Origin: Cecembia lonarensis LW9
GTDB lineage: Bacteria > Bacteroidota > Bacteroidia > Cytophagales > Cyclobacteriaceae
Direction: 5' to 3'
NCBI RefSeq assembly: GCF_000298295.1
Contig: NZ_AMGM01000005.1
Span: 1 to 64,000 of the forward strand
Length of the DNA: 64,000 bases
Shown here: piece after piece, positions 17,095-25,359 of the stretch
Position numbering within the stretch: the stretch's first letter is position 1
Layout: each line of letters starts with the position of its first letter
The notes under the pieces: model-generated
The model's input: only the letters and a program-made list of their open reading frames with translations
Told to the model about the DNA's origin: nothing
Database searches by the model: none
Made by a program: the position numbers and the translations under genes

Positions 17095-19626
17095 TTATGG
17101 TTCTAAGATTGCTTTGATCCTTTCAAGGCTATCCTCTAAATGTATTTTTGATACCCTATCGCTTGTTCTTGGAATGGCAGCTGAAATCTGACGCTGAAGC
17201 GTCTTCAACTCTGCCCTTGCCATGGGCCGTATGTCAGATTGGGACGCATTGATCTGAGGGCCTACCCTTGAGCGGAATTGGGCAGGTACATTGGGTTCAT
17301 TTCCTGTCAAAAGCAATTCAAGCCGCTCAATGTGCGCCCTTTGCAGACTTCTTCTATGCACGTCAATTTTCTTACCGGCTTGCAGTTCTGTCCAAATTCC
17401 CGCTCTCAGATCATCGAAAAGCTCAACCATACTGTAGGCTTTATTTCCATTGATGGCTTCATTTTCAATCATTCTGCCTAATCTGCCCCACTCCAAAATA
17501 CCGTTCAAGCTGTTAACCTGTACACTTCTGATCCTTTCCAGGTTACCAAAATCACCAATTCTGCTGATAATATCATCATCCATCAACCAGCTTGGGGTGG
17601 CAAACAATTCTTTATTCAAGAACTGCACAGCTCTTTTTTGGGTAGATTTATCCACGTGAGCATATACCGGTTCACCCTGCCCGGCCGATTTGTATAATTC
17701 ATAAACACCGCCAACATTTGTTCTCACATGACCCATATAACGGTTGTACTGACCAATCACCTGACCGTACATTTCGTTGAGGTCGCTGTAATCTTTAAAA
17801 GGCTTATCTTCCTCTGCAGTCCAATCCATTAAATTGGGCAGAATTAATTTTAAGTTCTTAATTCCATAATCAGAAGCCTTCATGGCATCATCACCCAGGT
17901 CTTCGCTTTGAGCACTTGGGTCATAAGGGTTTCCCTGTCTTCCAAATCTATATATGGGGTCATCTTGCTTTGCCAAAATCCATTCATCCAAAACAGGCTG
18001 TTCATCTTCAGGTGTTTTAGCATCCAAAATCGGCTTATATCCCCACATGATAGAATATTTATCATAGGGGCCCACATCAGGCATCAACGATACCCCCTCA
18101 TCCTCAGGCTGGGCGATGTAGTTAAATCGGGCATAATCCATGATGGAAGGTGCTGTGCCAAATTTATGAGTAAAGCTTGCCGAACGTAGGGAGTCTACCG
18201 GATATGCATGTGAAGAAGCGAAATTGTGCGGTAAACCTAATGTATGACCAACTTCATGGGCCGAAACAAAGCGTATCAACCTGCCCATCACTTCATCACG
18301 GAAATTTACCCCTCTGGCTTCAGGATTCACTGCGGCTGTCTGGATGAAGAACCAGTTTCTCAATAAATTCATCACATTGTGATACCATCCAATATCGGCT
18401 TCAATGATTTCTCCTGACCTCGGGTCAGATACGTGTGGCCCATAGGCATTCTGAATATCTGAAGCAAAATAACGGATGACAGAGTATCGGGCATCCTCAG
18501 GGCTCCATCCTGGATCTTCCTCCGGAGAAGGAGGGTCCTTGGCTATAATGGCATTTTTAAAACCCGCCTCTTCAAAAGCAACATTCCAATCCTCTACACC
18601 CTGCTTCAAATACGGTATCCATTTTTCAGGAGTCGCAGGATCAATGTAAAAAACAATTGGCTTCTTGGGCTCCACCAATTCGCCATTTCTGAACTTTTCG
18701 TAATCTTCCTCCTTGACTTCCAGTCTCCATCTATTGAGATAGGTACGACGGCTGGCCCTCTGTACATCCAAACCATAATCAATGACTGAACGTGTAAACC
18801 AACCCACTCTTCTGTCAGCAAGACGCTGCATCATAGGTTCCTCAGGCAATAATACCATGGAGGAGTTCATCTCCACTGTGATCAAGCCAGTGCTGCCATT
18901 GGATGGTGGCTCTGTAGCAGCATAAGTCATCACATACCTAGCCTCAATATTCATTGGGTAAGGACTGATTCTATCTATATAAGAACGATCATTGTCCAAT
19001 CGGGTCACTTTAAATTGGGTCCTCCTGTTTCTTGGTAATCCCAAAGCCTGTATATCTTTGCTAAACAAATCTGTTACCTCAATCACTACACCTTCTTCAT
19101 CTTTTGACTTTGCTTTAACGTCAAACTTTTGTAAGATGGGTTCAAGATTGGAATTCCTAACAGCAGTAAAAATAGGCAAAGAGTCTGATGCCGTATTACT
19201 GTAAGAAACAACTTTAAGCAATATATTATCCCCATTTCGGTCCCATCTTACCAACAGCGTGTTGGTTCTTTCCCCGCCATATCCAATGCCATCTGCAGTC
19301 TTGGCAATGGTGGTCACGATCAACATTTCTCTGCCCATAAGGCTATCCGGGATTTCATAAAAGTACTTCCCCTCGATTTCATGCACCTTAAAAAGGCCTT
19401 CTTTTGATTTGGCTTTAGCGGTGATCACTTCCTGATAAGGCTTAATGCCATTCCTCGGGCTTGCAGGCCTAGCAGCCTGTGGGCTTGCCTGAGCAGCTGC
19501 AGGTTGGTTTTTTTGGTCTCTTTTCTTTTTTCTCTGGGCCATAGCATCTTCACTTGCCATCAAAAACCCTAGAAACAAAAGAAAAAGAAACCCAACTTTA
19601 CGTCTCATTTGGGTAAACTTCTTCAT
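17095..19626 (-). CDS. Secreted zinc-dependent metalloprotease (DUF5117/DUF5118/DUF4953 type)
   Basis: 843 aa with a signal peptide ending at AMAQ (about residue 31) and a basic, Ala/Pro-rich linker. The active-site motif H457-E-V-G-H461-T-L-G-L-P-H467 is the extended metzincin zinc site HExxHxxGxxH, with a Met-turn candidate APSIMDYARFNY downstream. The layout matches the large Bacteroidota proteins annotated with DUF5118, DUF5117 and DUF4953 domains. No C-terminal type IX sorting domain is visible, so it is likely periplasmic or outer-membrane associated. Substrate unknown. It is a single gene. Confidence 0.9.
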   Translation of the reverse strand: MKKFTQMRRKVGFLFLLFLGFLMASEDAMAQRKKKRDQKNQPAAAQASPQAARPASPRNGIKPYQEVITAKAKSKEGLFKVHEIEGKYFYEIPDSLMGREMLIVTTIAKTADGIGYGGERTNTLLVRWDRNGDNILLKVVSYSNTASDSLPIFTAVRNSNLEPILQKFDVKAKSKDEEGVVIEVTDLFSKDIQALGLPRNRRTQFKVTRLDNDRSYIDRISPYPMNIEARYVMTYAATEPPSNGSTGLITVEMNSSMVLLPEEPMMQRLADRRVGWFTRSVIDYGLDVQRASRRTYLNRWRLEVKEEDYEKFRNGELVEPKKPIVFYIDPATPEKWIPYLKQGVEDWNVAFEEAGFKNAIIAKDPPSPEEDPGWSPEDARYSVIRYFASDIQNAYGPHVSDPRSGEIIEADIGWYHNVMNLLRNWFFIQTAAVNPEARGVNFRDEVMGRLIRFVSAHEVGHTLGLPHNFASSHAYPVDSLRSASFTHKFGTAPSIMDYARFNYIAQPEDEGVSLMPDVGPYDKYSIMWGYKPILDAKTPEDEQPVLDEWILAKQDDPIYRFGRQGNPYDPSAQSEDLGDDAMKASDYGIKNLKLILPNLMDWTAEEDKPFKDYSDLNEMYGQVIGQYNRYMGHVRTNVGGVYELYKSAGQGEPVYAHVDKSTQKRAVQFLNKELFATPSWLMDDDIISRIGDFGNLERIRSVQVNSLNGILEWGRLGRMIENEAINGNKAYSMVELFDDLRAGIWTELQAGKKIDVHRRSLQRAHIERLELLLTGNEPNVPAQFRSRVGPQINASQSDIRPMARAELKTLQRQISAAIPRTSDRVSKIHLEDSLERIKAILEP

Positions 19627-19742
19627 AACTTAACGGTTGACTATTATATTAAACTTTTGAAATTAACTCTTGAAAACCGCTTCTTCTTAAAATAATACAA
19701 GCAAATTTGATGAACGGCTTATCTTTCGAATAAAAGGCATAC

Positions 19743-20864
19743 ATGGGTAAACATCAATGGGACATCATCGTCATCGGAGGCGGGCTTGCAGGAATCATCG
19801 CTGCCCATCAGTTGGCTAAAGCAGGAAGAGAAGTCCTCCTGATTGAAAAAAAACAATACCCTTTTCATCGGGTATGTGGAGAATACATTTCCAATGAGGT
19901 CCGTGACTTCTTAAAACAGGAAGGTTTATACCCAAATGAAATCATCCCAGCTGAAATCTCAAAATTCCGCCTCACTTCTGTAGAAGGGCAGCTTGCTGAA
20001 ATGGCGCTGGATCTCGGTGGATTTGGTATCAGCAGGTATTACCTGGATGAATTTCTATTCCAAAAAGCCCGTTTGGCCGGAGCCGAAAGTCTAATCCAAA
20101 CACAGGTAGAGTCCGTCAATTTCAATAAAGATGAAAATCTTTTTGAGGTAAAAATTCAGGACGGAAGTATGGTTTTTGCCAAGCATATACTGGGAGCCTT
20201 TGGCAAAAGATCCAAAATTGACAAGGCATTGGACAGGAGTTTCATGAAAGAGAAATCTCCATTTATAGGTGTCAAATACCACGTAAATATCGATTACGAT
20301 TCAGACCTTGTTGCACTGCATAATTTTGAAGGAGGGTATTGTGGCATCAATCGTATTGAGGACAACAAGTTTAACCTTTGCTACTTGGGCTCAAGGCAAC
20401 AGCTCAGGGAGTTTGGCAGTATCCCTGAGATGGAAAAACAAGTCCTTCACAAAAATCCACATTTGAAGCGAATTTTTGAAAACGCTTCTTTCCTTTTCGA
20501 AAAACCAGAAGTCATCAATGAAATCAATTTTTCTCCTAAAAAACCTGTAGAAGACCATATTCTCATGTTGGGTGATGCTGCTGGTCTGATCACCCCACTC
20601 TGTGGTAATGGCATGGCCATCGCCATACATACGGGAAAACTTGCAGCAGAAGCTATTGTCCAAAACCAAGATAGAATGGCCATAGAAAGACAATATGCCA
20701 AGGCCTGGACCGGACATTTCAAAAAAAGGCTTTGGGTGGGAAGGAAAGTCCAGTGGTTATTCGGTTCTCAGGCTGTATCCAGCTTTTCTGTAAGTTTAAT
20801 GCATCACTCTAAATTTATGGCCAGTGCCATCATGAAAAATACCCATGGAAAACAAATTGCCTGA
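19743..20864 (+). CDS. FAD-dependent oxidoreductase (geranylgeranyl reductase / aromatic hydroxylase-like)
   Basis: 373 aa flavoprotein. It has the N-terminal dinucleotide-binding GGGLAGIIAAHQLAKAG, then RVCGEYISNEV, and the second FAD motif LGDAAGLITPLCGNGMA. These are shared by geranylgeranyl reductase-type enzymes and flavin monooxygenases. The convergent UbiA-type prenyltransferase and the nearby type III polyketide synthase and methyltransferase suggest that it hydroxylates or reduces a polyketide or prenyl lipid. This is inference from context. Its stop abuts that of the prenyltransferase gene. Confidence 0.85.
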   Translation: MGKHQWDIIVIGGGLAGIIAAHQLAKAGREVLLIEKKQYPFHRVCGEYISNEVRDFLKQEGLYPNEIIPAEISKFRLTSVEGQLAEMALDLGGFGISRYYLDEFLFQKARLAGAESLIQTQVESVNFNKDENLFEVKIQDGSMVFAKHILGAFGKRSKIDKALDRSFMKEKSPFIGVKYHVNIDYDSDLVALHNFEGGYCGINRIEDNKFNLCYLGSRQQLREFGSIPEMEKQVLHKNPHLKRIFENASFLFEKPEVINEINFSPKKPVEDHILMLGDAAGLITPLCGNGMAIAIHTGKLAAEAIVQNQDRMAIERQYAKAWTGHFKKRLWVGRKVQWLFGSQAVSSFSVSLMHHSKFMASAIMKNTHGKQIA

Positions 20865-21755
20865 TTATAAAACTTGAAGAATCTGGGTATTTTCAAGAAA
20901 ATACCAAATGAAAAAGGCATTAAGTGATAGTCCTGAAATCCTGTTCATCCACATGGCCCATGAATAATTAGCAAACCTTTTTTCGTCCTTTCTGACAAAT
21001 ACAAACCATATACTGAAGTACAATATCACCGGCAACAAGGCCAGTAAAAAAGCATAAAAAGCATCGATCTGAGCCCTTGAAGAAAAATACCATGCAAAAC
21101 CTATTCCTGCTACCAGAAACCAAATGGCGGAAAAAGAAAATGTTCCCTTGACCCCAAGCTTCAAACTCAAAGTATTATCTCCCCTTTTTGCATCTTCTTC
21201 GTGCTGATATATCTGGGTCAAAGGGTAGGAACCCCATAACATCAGAGAGGTCAGTAAACCAGGAACTAATACATGGGACTTATAAAATACATCCCAACCA
21301 AAATCACTAAGTCCGGCATAGGCCATGCAAAAGGTAAAACAACCCTGAAAAAATCCAGCAATGATCCAGCTTCCATAAGCATATTTTTTCAATCTTATAA
21401 TAGGATGGCTGTAGGCCATTGAAACCAGACCATAAACCAACAGCATGCTGGCAAACTGCCAATTGATCAGCCAACCCAGCACCAGGGCAACAATAAAGAA
21501 AAGCAGGGACAAGTAATACAGGCCCAGTGATACTTTGGGCGGCTTCCTAAGACCACCGATACTTTTTTCATCTTTATCAAAATAACTGTTGTATCCATTG
21601 CTGGAAGGATATAAAAATAAATGCAATGCCAAAAAAACCAAAAAAAGCCGCTCTGGGTTATGATTGGGCGTCAAAGCAAGTGCAAAAAAGAAAACCGGCA
21701 TCAGATAAAAAGAAAAGGAAATCCTTAAATGCAACCAATTAGACCATTTAAACAT
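20865..21755 (-). CDS. UbiA-family prenyltransferase
   Basis: 296 aa integral membrane protein with about eight or nine helices. The first Asp-rich motif appears as N-G-Y-N-S-Y-F-D-K-D-E, and the second as YQHEEDAKRGDNTLSLKLG. Both place it in the UbiA superfamily, which attaches prenyl chains to aromatic or lipid acceptors. The first motif differs a little from the common NDxxDxxxD. It is encoded opposite to the polyketide synthase and oxidoreductase genes but sits between them, so it probably acts in the same pathway. The acceptor cannot be read from sequence. Confidence 0.82.
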   Translation of the reverse strand: MFKWSNWLHLRISFSFYLMPVFFFALALTPNHNPERLFLVFLALHLFLYPSSNGYNSYFDKDEKSIGGLRKPPKVSLGLYYLSLLFFIVALVLGWLINWQFASMLLVYGLVSMAYSHPIIRLKKYAYGSWIIAGFFQGCFTFCMAYAGLSDFGWDVFYKSHVLVPGLLTSLMLWGSYPLTQIYQHEEDAKRGDNTLSLKLGVKGTFSFSAIWFLVAGIGFAWYFSSRAQIDAFYAFLLALLPVILYFSIWFVFVRKDEKRFANYSWAMWMNRISGLSLNAFFIWYFLENTQILQVL

Positions 21756-21842
21756 AAATGAAAATTTTATTTTTAACTTTTGCTAACAGTAGATGTTTAA
21801 TCTACGCATCCCAATTTAGAAAAATAAGTTTAACTTGATTCA

Positions 21843-22919
21843 ATGAACAATCAAATACTAAGCATCGGTACAGCCAATCCCGGCGAAGCCATTCCGCAAA
21901 TGATGATCAGCGATTTTATGAAAATTGCACATGGCCTCGAAGAACGGGATTCAAGGGTACTGAATTTTGTATACAAACAATCTGGCATTAAGCAGCGTTA
22001 CAGCGTCCTTGATGACTTTAGATATGATAATCCTGAAAATTTTGTGTTTTTCCCAAAAAACAAGATGCTTAACCCGTTCCCTGGAACAAAACAAAGAATG
22101 CAGGTATTCCAATTCTCCGCATTGAATTTAGCCAAAAATGCCATCTTGGAATGTCTGAAGAATGGATTGGTTTATCCGAATGAAATCACACATCTGATTC
22201 TGGTATCCTGTACCGGCATGTTTGCTCCAGGGCTGGAATTGAAAATCATACATGAGATGGGATTCAATGCGAACATTGAAAGGTATTCGATACATTTTAT
22301 GGGCTGTTATGCTGCTTTCAATGGTCTTAAACTGGCTGACAAAATTTGTAGTTCCACCCCAAAAGCAAAGGTATTGGTGGTTTCTGTGGAATTATGCACC
22401 ATTCATTTCCAAAAAGAATACACGGAAGATAACCTTCTTGCCAATGCGATTTTTGGTGATGGAGCAGCTGCGGCTTTGGTAACTCGGGAATCAGAAGGTT
22501 TACAAATCAAAAAATATGATTCCCAGCTCTTCAAAAATGGAGAGGAAGATATGGCCTGGTCCATCGGGGATTTTGGATTTGAAATGCGGTTGAGCAAATA
22601 TGTGCCCGACTTGCTTTTCCAAGGACTGCATCAAATCCAAAACCATTTGGAAAATGTCTTCCAACTTTCTGAAATTCGCAACTTTGCCATACATCCTGGG
22701 GGAAAGCAAATCCTACAGAAAGTAGAAGAAGCATTTGGCATCCATACCGAAAACAACAGGTTTTCGCATGATATTTTAGAAAACTGTGGAAACATGTCTT
22801 CTGCCTCTATACTTTTTGTCCTTAAAAAGTGGTTGGAGGCGGATGAGCGTTCTGGACCATTATTGGCTATGGGATTTGGACCTGGACTGACTTTGGAAAC
22901 CATGTTACTGGAAAAATGA
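21843..22919 (+). CDS. Type III polyketide synthase
   Basis: 358 aa chalcone/stilbene synthase-fold enzyme that extends an acyl-CoA with malonyl-CoA and cyclises the product. The catalytic triad is visible: Cys155 in FMGCYAAFNG, His284 in IHPGGKQIL and Asn317 in NCGNMSSASI. The C-terminal GFGPGLTLE is the family loop. Bacterial relatives make alkylresorcinols, alkylpyrones or tetrahydroxynaphthalene; the product here is unknown. The stop overlaps the start of the methyltransferase gene, so both are one operon. Confidence 0.93.
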   Translation: MNNQILSIGTANPGEAIPQMMISDFMKIAHGLEERDSRVLNFVYKQSGIKQRYSVLDDFRYDNPENFVFFPKNKMLNPFPGTKQRMQVFQFSALNLAKNAILECLKNGLVYPNEITHLILVSCTGMFAPGLELKIIHEMGFNANIERYSIHFMGCYAAFNGLKLADKICSSTPKAKVLVVSVELCTIHFQKEYTEDNLLANAIFGDGAAAALVTRESEGLQIKKYDSQLFKNGEEDMAWSIGDFGFEMRLSKYVPDLLFQGLHQIQNHLENVFQLSEIRNFAIHPGGKQILQKVEEAFGIHTENNRFSHDILENCGNMSSASILFVLKKWLEADERSGPLLAMGFGPGLTLETMLLEK

Positions 22920-23632
22920 TGACCCTGTTTTCCAGAAGAAGCGTGCAAAAAGAATGGATGGATGATCTCGGGGCAGAGGGGGAGGTTTTAGAACAAACCT
23001 TAAAAGAATTAAAAACGATCAATCGGTTATTGGGTGGAAATTATGTTACAACTTCTGCTTTGCAAAAAATCGTTGAACATTACCCCAAAGGCCGATATAC
23101 CATAGCAGACATTGGATGTGGTGGTGGAGATATGATCCGAATTATGGCTAATTGGGCCAAAAAACAAGGGTTAACCTGCCGATTTATCGGGATTGACGCC
23201 AATCCCAACATTATCCGAACGGCCAAGGAAAACCTTAAAGACCTTCCCAATGTGGACTTTGCTTGTCAAAATGTGTTCGACGATACTTTTTTAAATGAAA
23301 AAGTTGATATCATCACCTGCACACTTTTTACCCATCATTTTACCGATGAAGAGTTAGAATTGCTCTTCAAAAATTTCAAAAACAAATCAAATTTATGCCT
23401 GATAATCAATGATTTACACAGGAACCCCTTAGCCTATTACAGTATCAAAATACTTACGCACTGGTTTTCCAAATCCCCCATGGTGAAAAACGATGGCCCC
23501 TTGTCGGTATTAAGGAGTTTCCGCAGAAATGAACTGAGTCATTTGATTAAAACTGCAGGATTCCATAGTTTTGAGATACAATGGAAATGGGCATTTCGAT
23601 GGAGGGTCATCGCATTTTCTGCAGGTAAATGA
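22916..23632 (+). CDS. SAM-dependent methyltransferase, polyketide-associated
   Basis: 238 aa class I methyltransferase. The SAM-binding glycine-rich loop is IADIGCGGGDM, followed by the acidic residue in FIGIDANP. The start overlaps the polyketide synthase stop (ATGATGA; ATG at 22916 or 22919). This arrangement recalls srsA-srsB in Streptomyces, where SrsB methylates an alkylresorcinol. By analogy it may O- or C-methylate the polyketide product. The regiochemistry cannot be told from the sequence. Confidence 0.85.
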   Translation: MMTLFSRRSVQKEWMDDLGAEGEVLEQTLKELKTINRLLGGNYVTTSALQKIVEHYPKGRYTIADIGCGGGDMIRIMANWAKKQGLTCRFIGIDANPNIIRTAKENLKDLPNVDFACQNVFDDTFLNEKVDIITCTLFTHHFTDEELELLFKNFKNKSNLCLIINDLHRNPLAYYSIKILTHWFSKSPMVKNDGPLSVLRSFRRNELSHLIKTAGFHSFEIQWKWAFRWRVIAFSAGK

Positions 23633-23661
23633 ATTTTCTTATTTATTATAACCATTAAAAC

Positions 23662-24504
23662 ATGGAAGAACTAAACCTTAACGATCTGTCAAAAATTCAG
23701 GAAAAAGCCATTGACATGGCCTTCCAATTTGGACCGGTCTTATTGAAAGCTGTCATACTCCTACTCGCGGGTAGGTTTGTGATCAAAATGCTCATCAGGC
23801 TTCTTACAAACGCACTTAGTAAATATGAGGTTGATGCATCTTTAGCCACTTTCTTTAAAAGCTTTTTATCGGCCTTATTATGGGTCCTTTTGATCATATC
23901 CATAGCTACCACCTTAGGCATGCAAATGACCTCCTTCATCGCCATACTTGGTGCAGCAGGTTTGGCAGTTGGTCTGGCACTTCAAGGATCATTGGCTAAT
24001 TTTGCGGGTGGTGTCTTAATCCTTGTTTTTAAACCTTTCCGGGTAGGAGATACTATTGAAGCTCAGGGAACTTTGGGGTCAGTGGAAAGTATTGACATCC
24101 TTTACACTAAAATCAGAAATTTTGATAATAAAGTGGTCACAATTCCCAATGGGGCACTCGCCAATAATGCGATAACCAACTTTTCTTTAAAACCGACCAG
24201 ACGGGTCGATATGAGTGTGGGTGTAGCTTATGGCACAGACTTGAAAAAAACCAGAAAAGTTATATTGGATATTCTCAATAAAGATGAAAGGGTTCATGAG
24301 GACCCTGCTCCAGTAGTTTATTTTGGGAATTTCGGGGATAGTTCATTAGACCTTACCATCCGGTGCTGGACAGATGCAGCAGATCTTTGGCCAGTATACT
24401 GGGACAGTATGGAAGCCATCAAAGAAGCTTTTGAAGCCAATGATATCGAGGTACCTTTCCCACAAAGAGATGTAAATCATTACTATCCGGAAGGGAAAAA
24501 ATAA
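23662..24504 (+). CDS. mscS: Small-conductance mechanosensitive channel, MscS family
   Basis: 280 aa. Three membrane helices in the first 130 residues end in the pore-lining TM3, rich in small residues (AAGLAVGLALQGSLANFAGGV), the hallmark of MscS. The beta domain follows (FRVGDTIEAQG, VTIPNGALANNAITNFS) and then the C-terminal mixed domain. It releases solutes on hypo-osmotic shock. It lies 29 bp after the methyltransferase gene and could share its transcript, but there is no functional link. A strong terminator follows. Confidence 0.94.
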   Translation: MEELNLNDLSKIQEKAIDMAFQFGPVLLKAVILLLAGRFVIKMLIRLLTNALSKYEVDASLATFFKSFLSALLWVLLIISIATTLGMQMTSFIAILGAAGLAVGLALQGSLANFAGGVLILVFKPFRVGDTIEAQGTLGSVESIDILYTKIRNFDNKVVTIPNGALANNAITNFSLKPTRRVDMSVGVAYGTDLKKTRKVILDILNKDERVHEDPAPVVYFGNFGDSSLDLTIRCWTDAADLWPVYWDSMEAIKEAFEANDIEVPFPQRDVNHYYPEGKK

Positions 24505-24520
24505 ACCGCCAACCTATATA

Positions 24521-24549
24521 AAAAAGGCCGGCATTTGCCGGCTTTTTTA
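24521..24549. terminator. Bidirectional terminator after mscS and the 58-aa ORF
   Basis: GCCGGC (24527-24532) pairs with GCCGGC (24537-24542) around ATTT, with A5 before and T6 after. It ends mscS on the plus strand and the small operon 25176-24547 on the minus strand, whose last stop codon (24547-24549) overlaps it. Confidence 0.9.
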
Positions 24550-24723
24550 TTGCTTCTTATTTTGATCATCGGTTTTTGATTTACTGTCTTTCTTTTTTCT
24601 GTCCGAAGCACAACCAAGATTATGCTTCAGGTCAATTTCTTCGGGCAGTCCTCCAAAACCATCACTGAAGTCCCATTCCTCAGCTTCATCTTTTTCGATT
24701 TTAGTAGGCTTTTGTTTTTTCAT
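24547..24723 (-). CDS. Small charged hypothetical protein, 58 aa
   Basis: An ORF from ATG at 24723 to TAA at 24547 that begins directly after the stop of the upstream gene (TAG-ATG, no gap), a translational-coupling arrangement. The product is very hydrophilic: Lys-rich start, an acidic core with EEWDFSDGFGGLPEEIDL, a single Cys in LGCASD and a Lys/Asp tail. The core looks like a conserved short motif rather than random sequence. Function unknown. Confidence 0.6.
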   Translation of the reverse strand: MKKQKPTKIEKDEAEEWDFSDGFGGLPEEIDLKHNLGCASDRKKKDSKSKTDDQNKKQ

Positions 24724-25176
24724 CTATTTATCTAAAATCAGTTCAGCATCCAATAAAATGAAATTGAGTTCCTCAATGTCCTCTTCATTTAGCTTCAACC
24801 TGCCTTTAATCTTAACGATTTCATCCATTTTCACCCGCCTGCTGGGCTTTTTCTTTAAATAGCCTACTACGATGCTTTCTGGTCCCGCACCACCACAAAA
24901 AAAACATTCAGCATTGGGAAACTTGGACACCACAGCAATTTCACTATTGTTCATTTCCAATGGTATGTAAAAACCTGACATCGTCACCAACTTGCCCTCA
25001 AAAGCCTTCAGCTCATCAGGAAATTTGGGGTATAAAAAATACATACCAAACTCCCTGTTCAATTTTTCTACAAACCTGGTTTTGGCAAATAAAGCCCACA
25101 TATTGTCCTCTCTTAGCGTAAATGAACTGGCCAAAATCAGGACTGCAAGACTTCCAATTAGTAATTTTCTCATCAT
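24724..25176 (-). CDS. DUF3299-like secreted protein
   Basis: 150 aa from the ATG at 25176; a second ATG follows directly. The N-terminal hydrophobic segment (about 3-20) is a signal peptide or anchor. The body reads GKLVTMSGFYIPLE, then FPNAECFFCGGAGPESIVVGYL, then IVKIKGRLKLN, a small beta-rich fold like DUF3299-type proteins with a CxxC that may bind metal or form a disulfide. It is the first gene of a two-gene operon with the 58-aa ORF. Confidence 0.65.
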   Translation of the reverse strand: MMRKLLIGSLAVLILASSFTLREDNMWALFAKTRFVEKLNREFGMYFLYPKFPDELKAFEGKLVTMSGFYIPLEMNNSEIAVVSKFPNAECFFCGGAGPESIVVGYLKKKPSRRVKMDEIVKIKGRLKLNEEDIEELNFILLDAELILDK

Positions 25177-25359
25177 TATATCAATTATTGAACAAGACTT
25201 CAGATCAAATGCCAAAGTCTATTATCAACCACCATCATTCAATTGAAGAGAACACGATATGAATGAGATAGTTCAAAGGTAAACATATTTCTAACTTAAA
25301 TGCAACATTATTGCATAAATAATTCTTCCCAGGATGTCTAACTTATATATATTTAAAAC

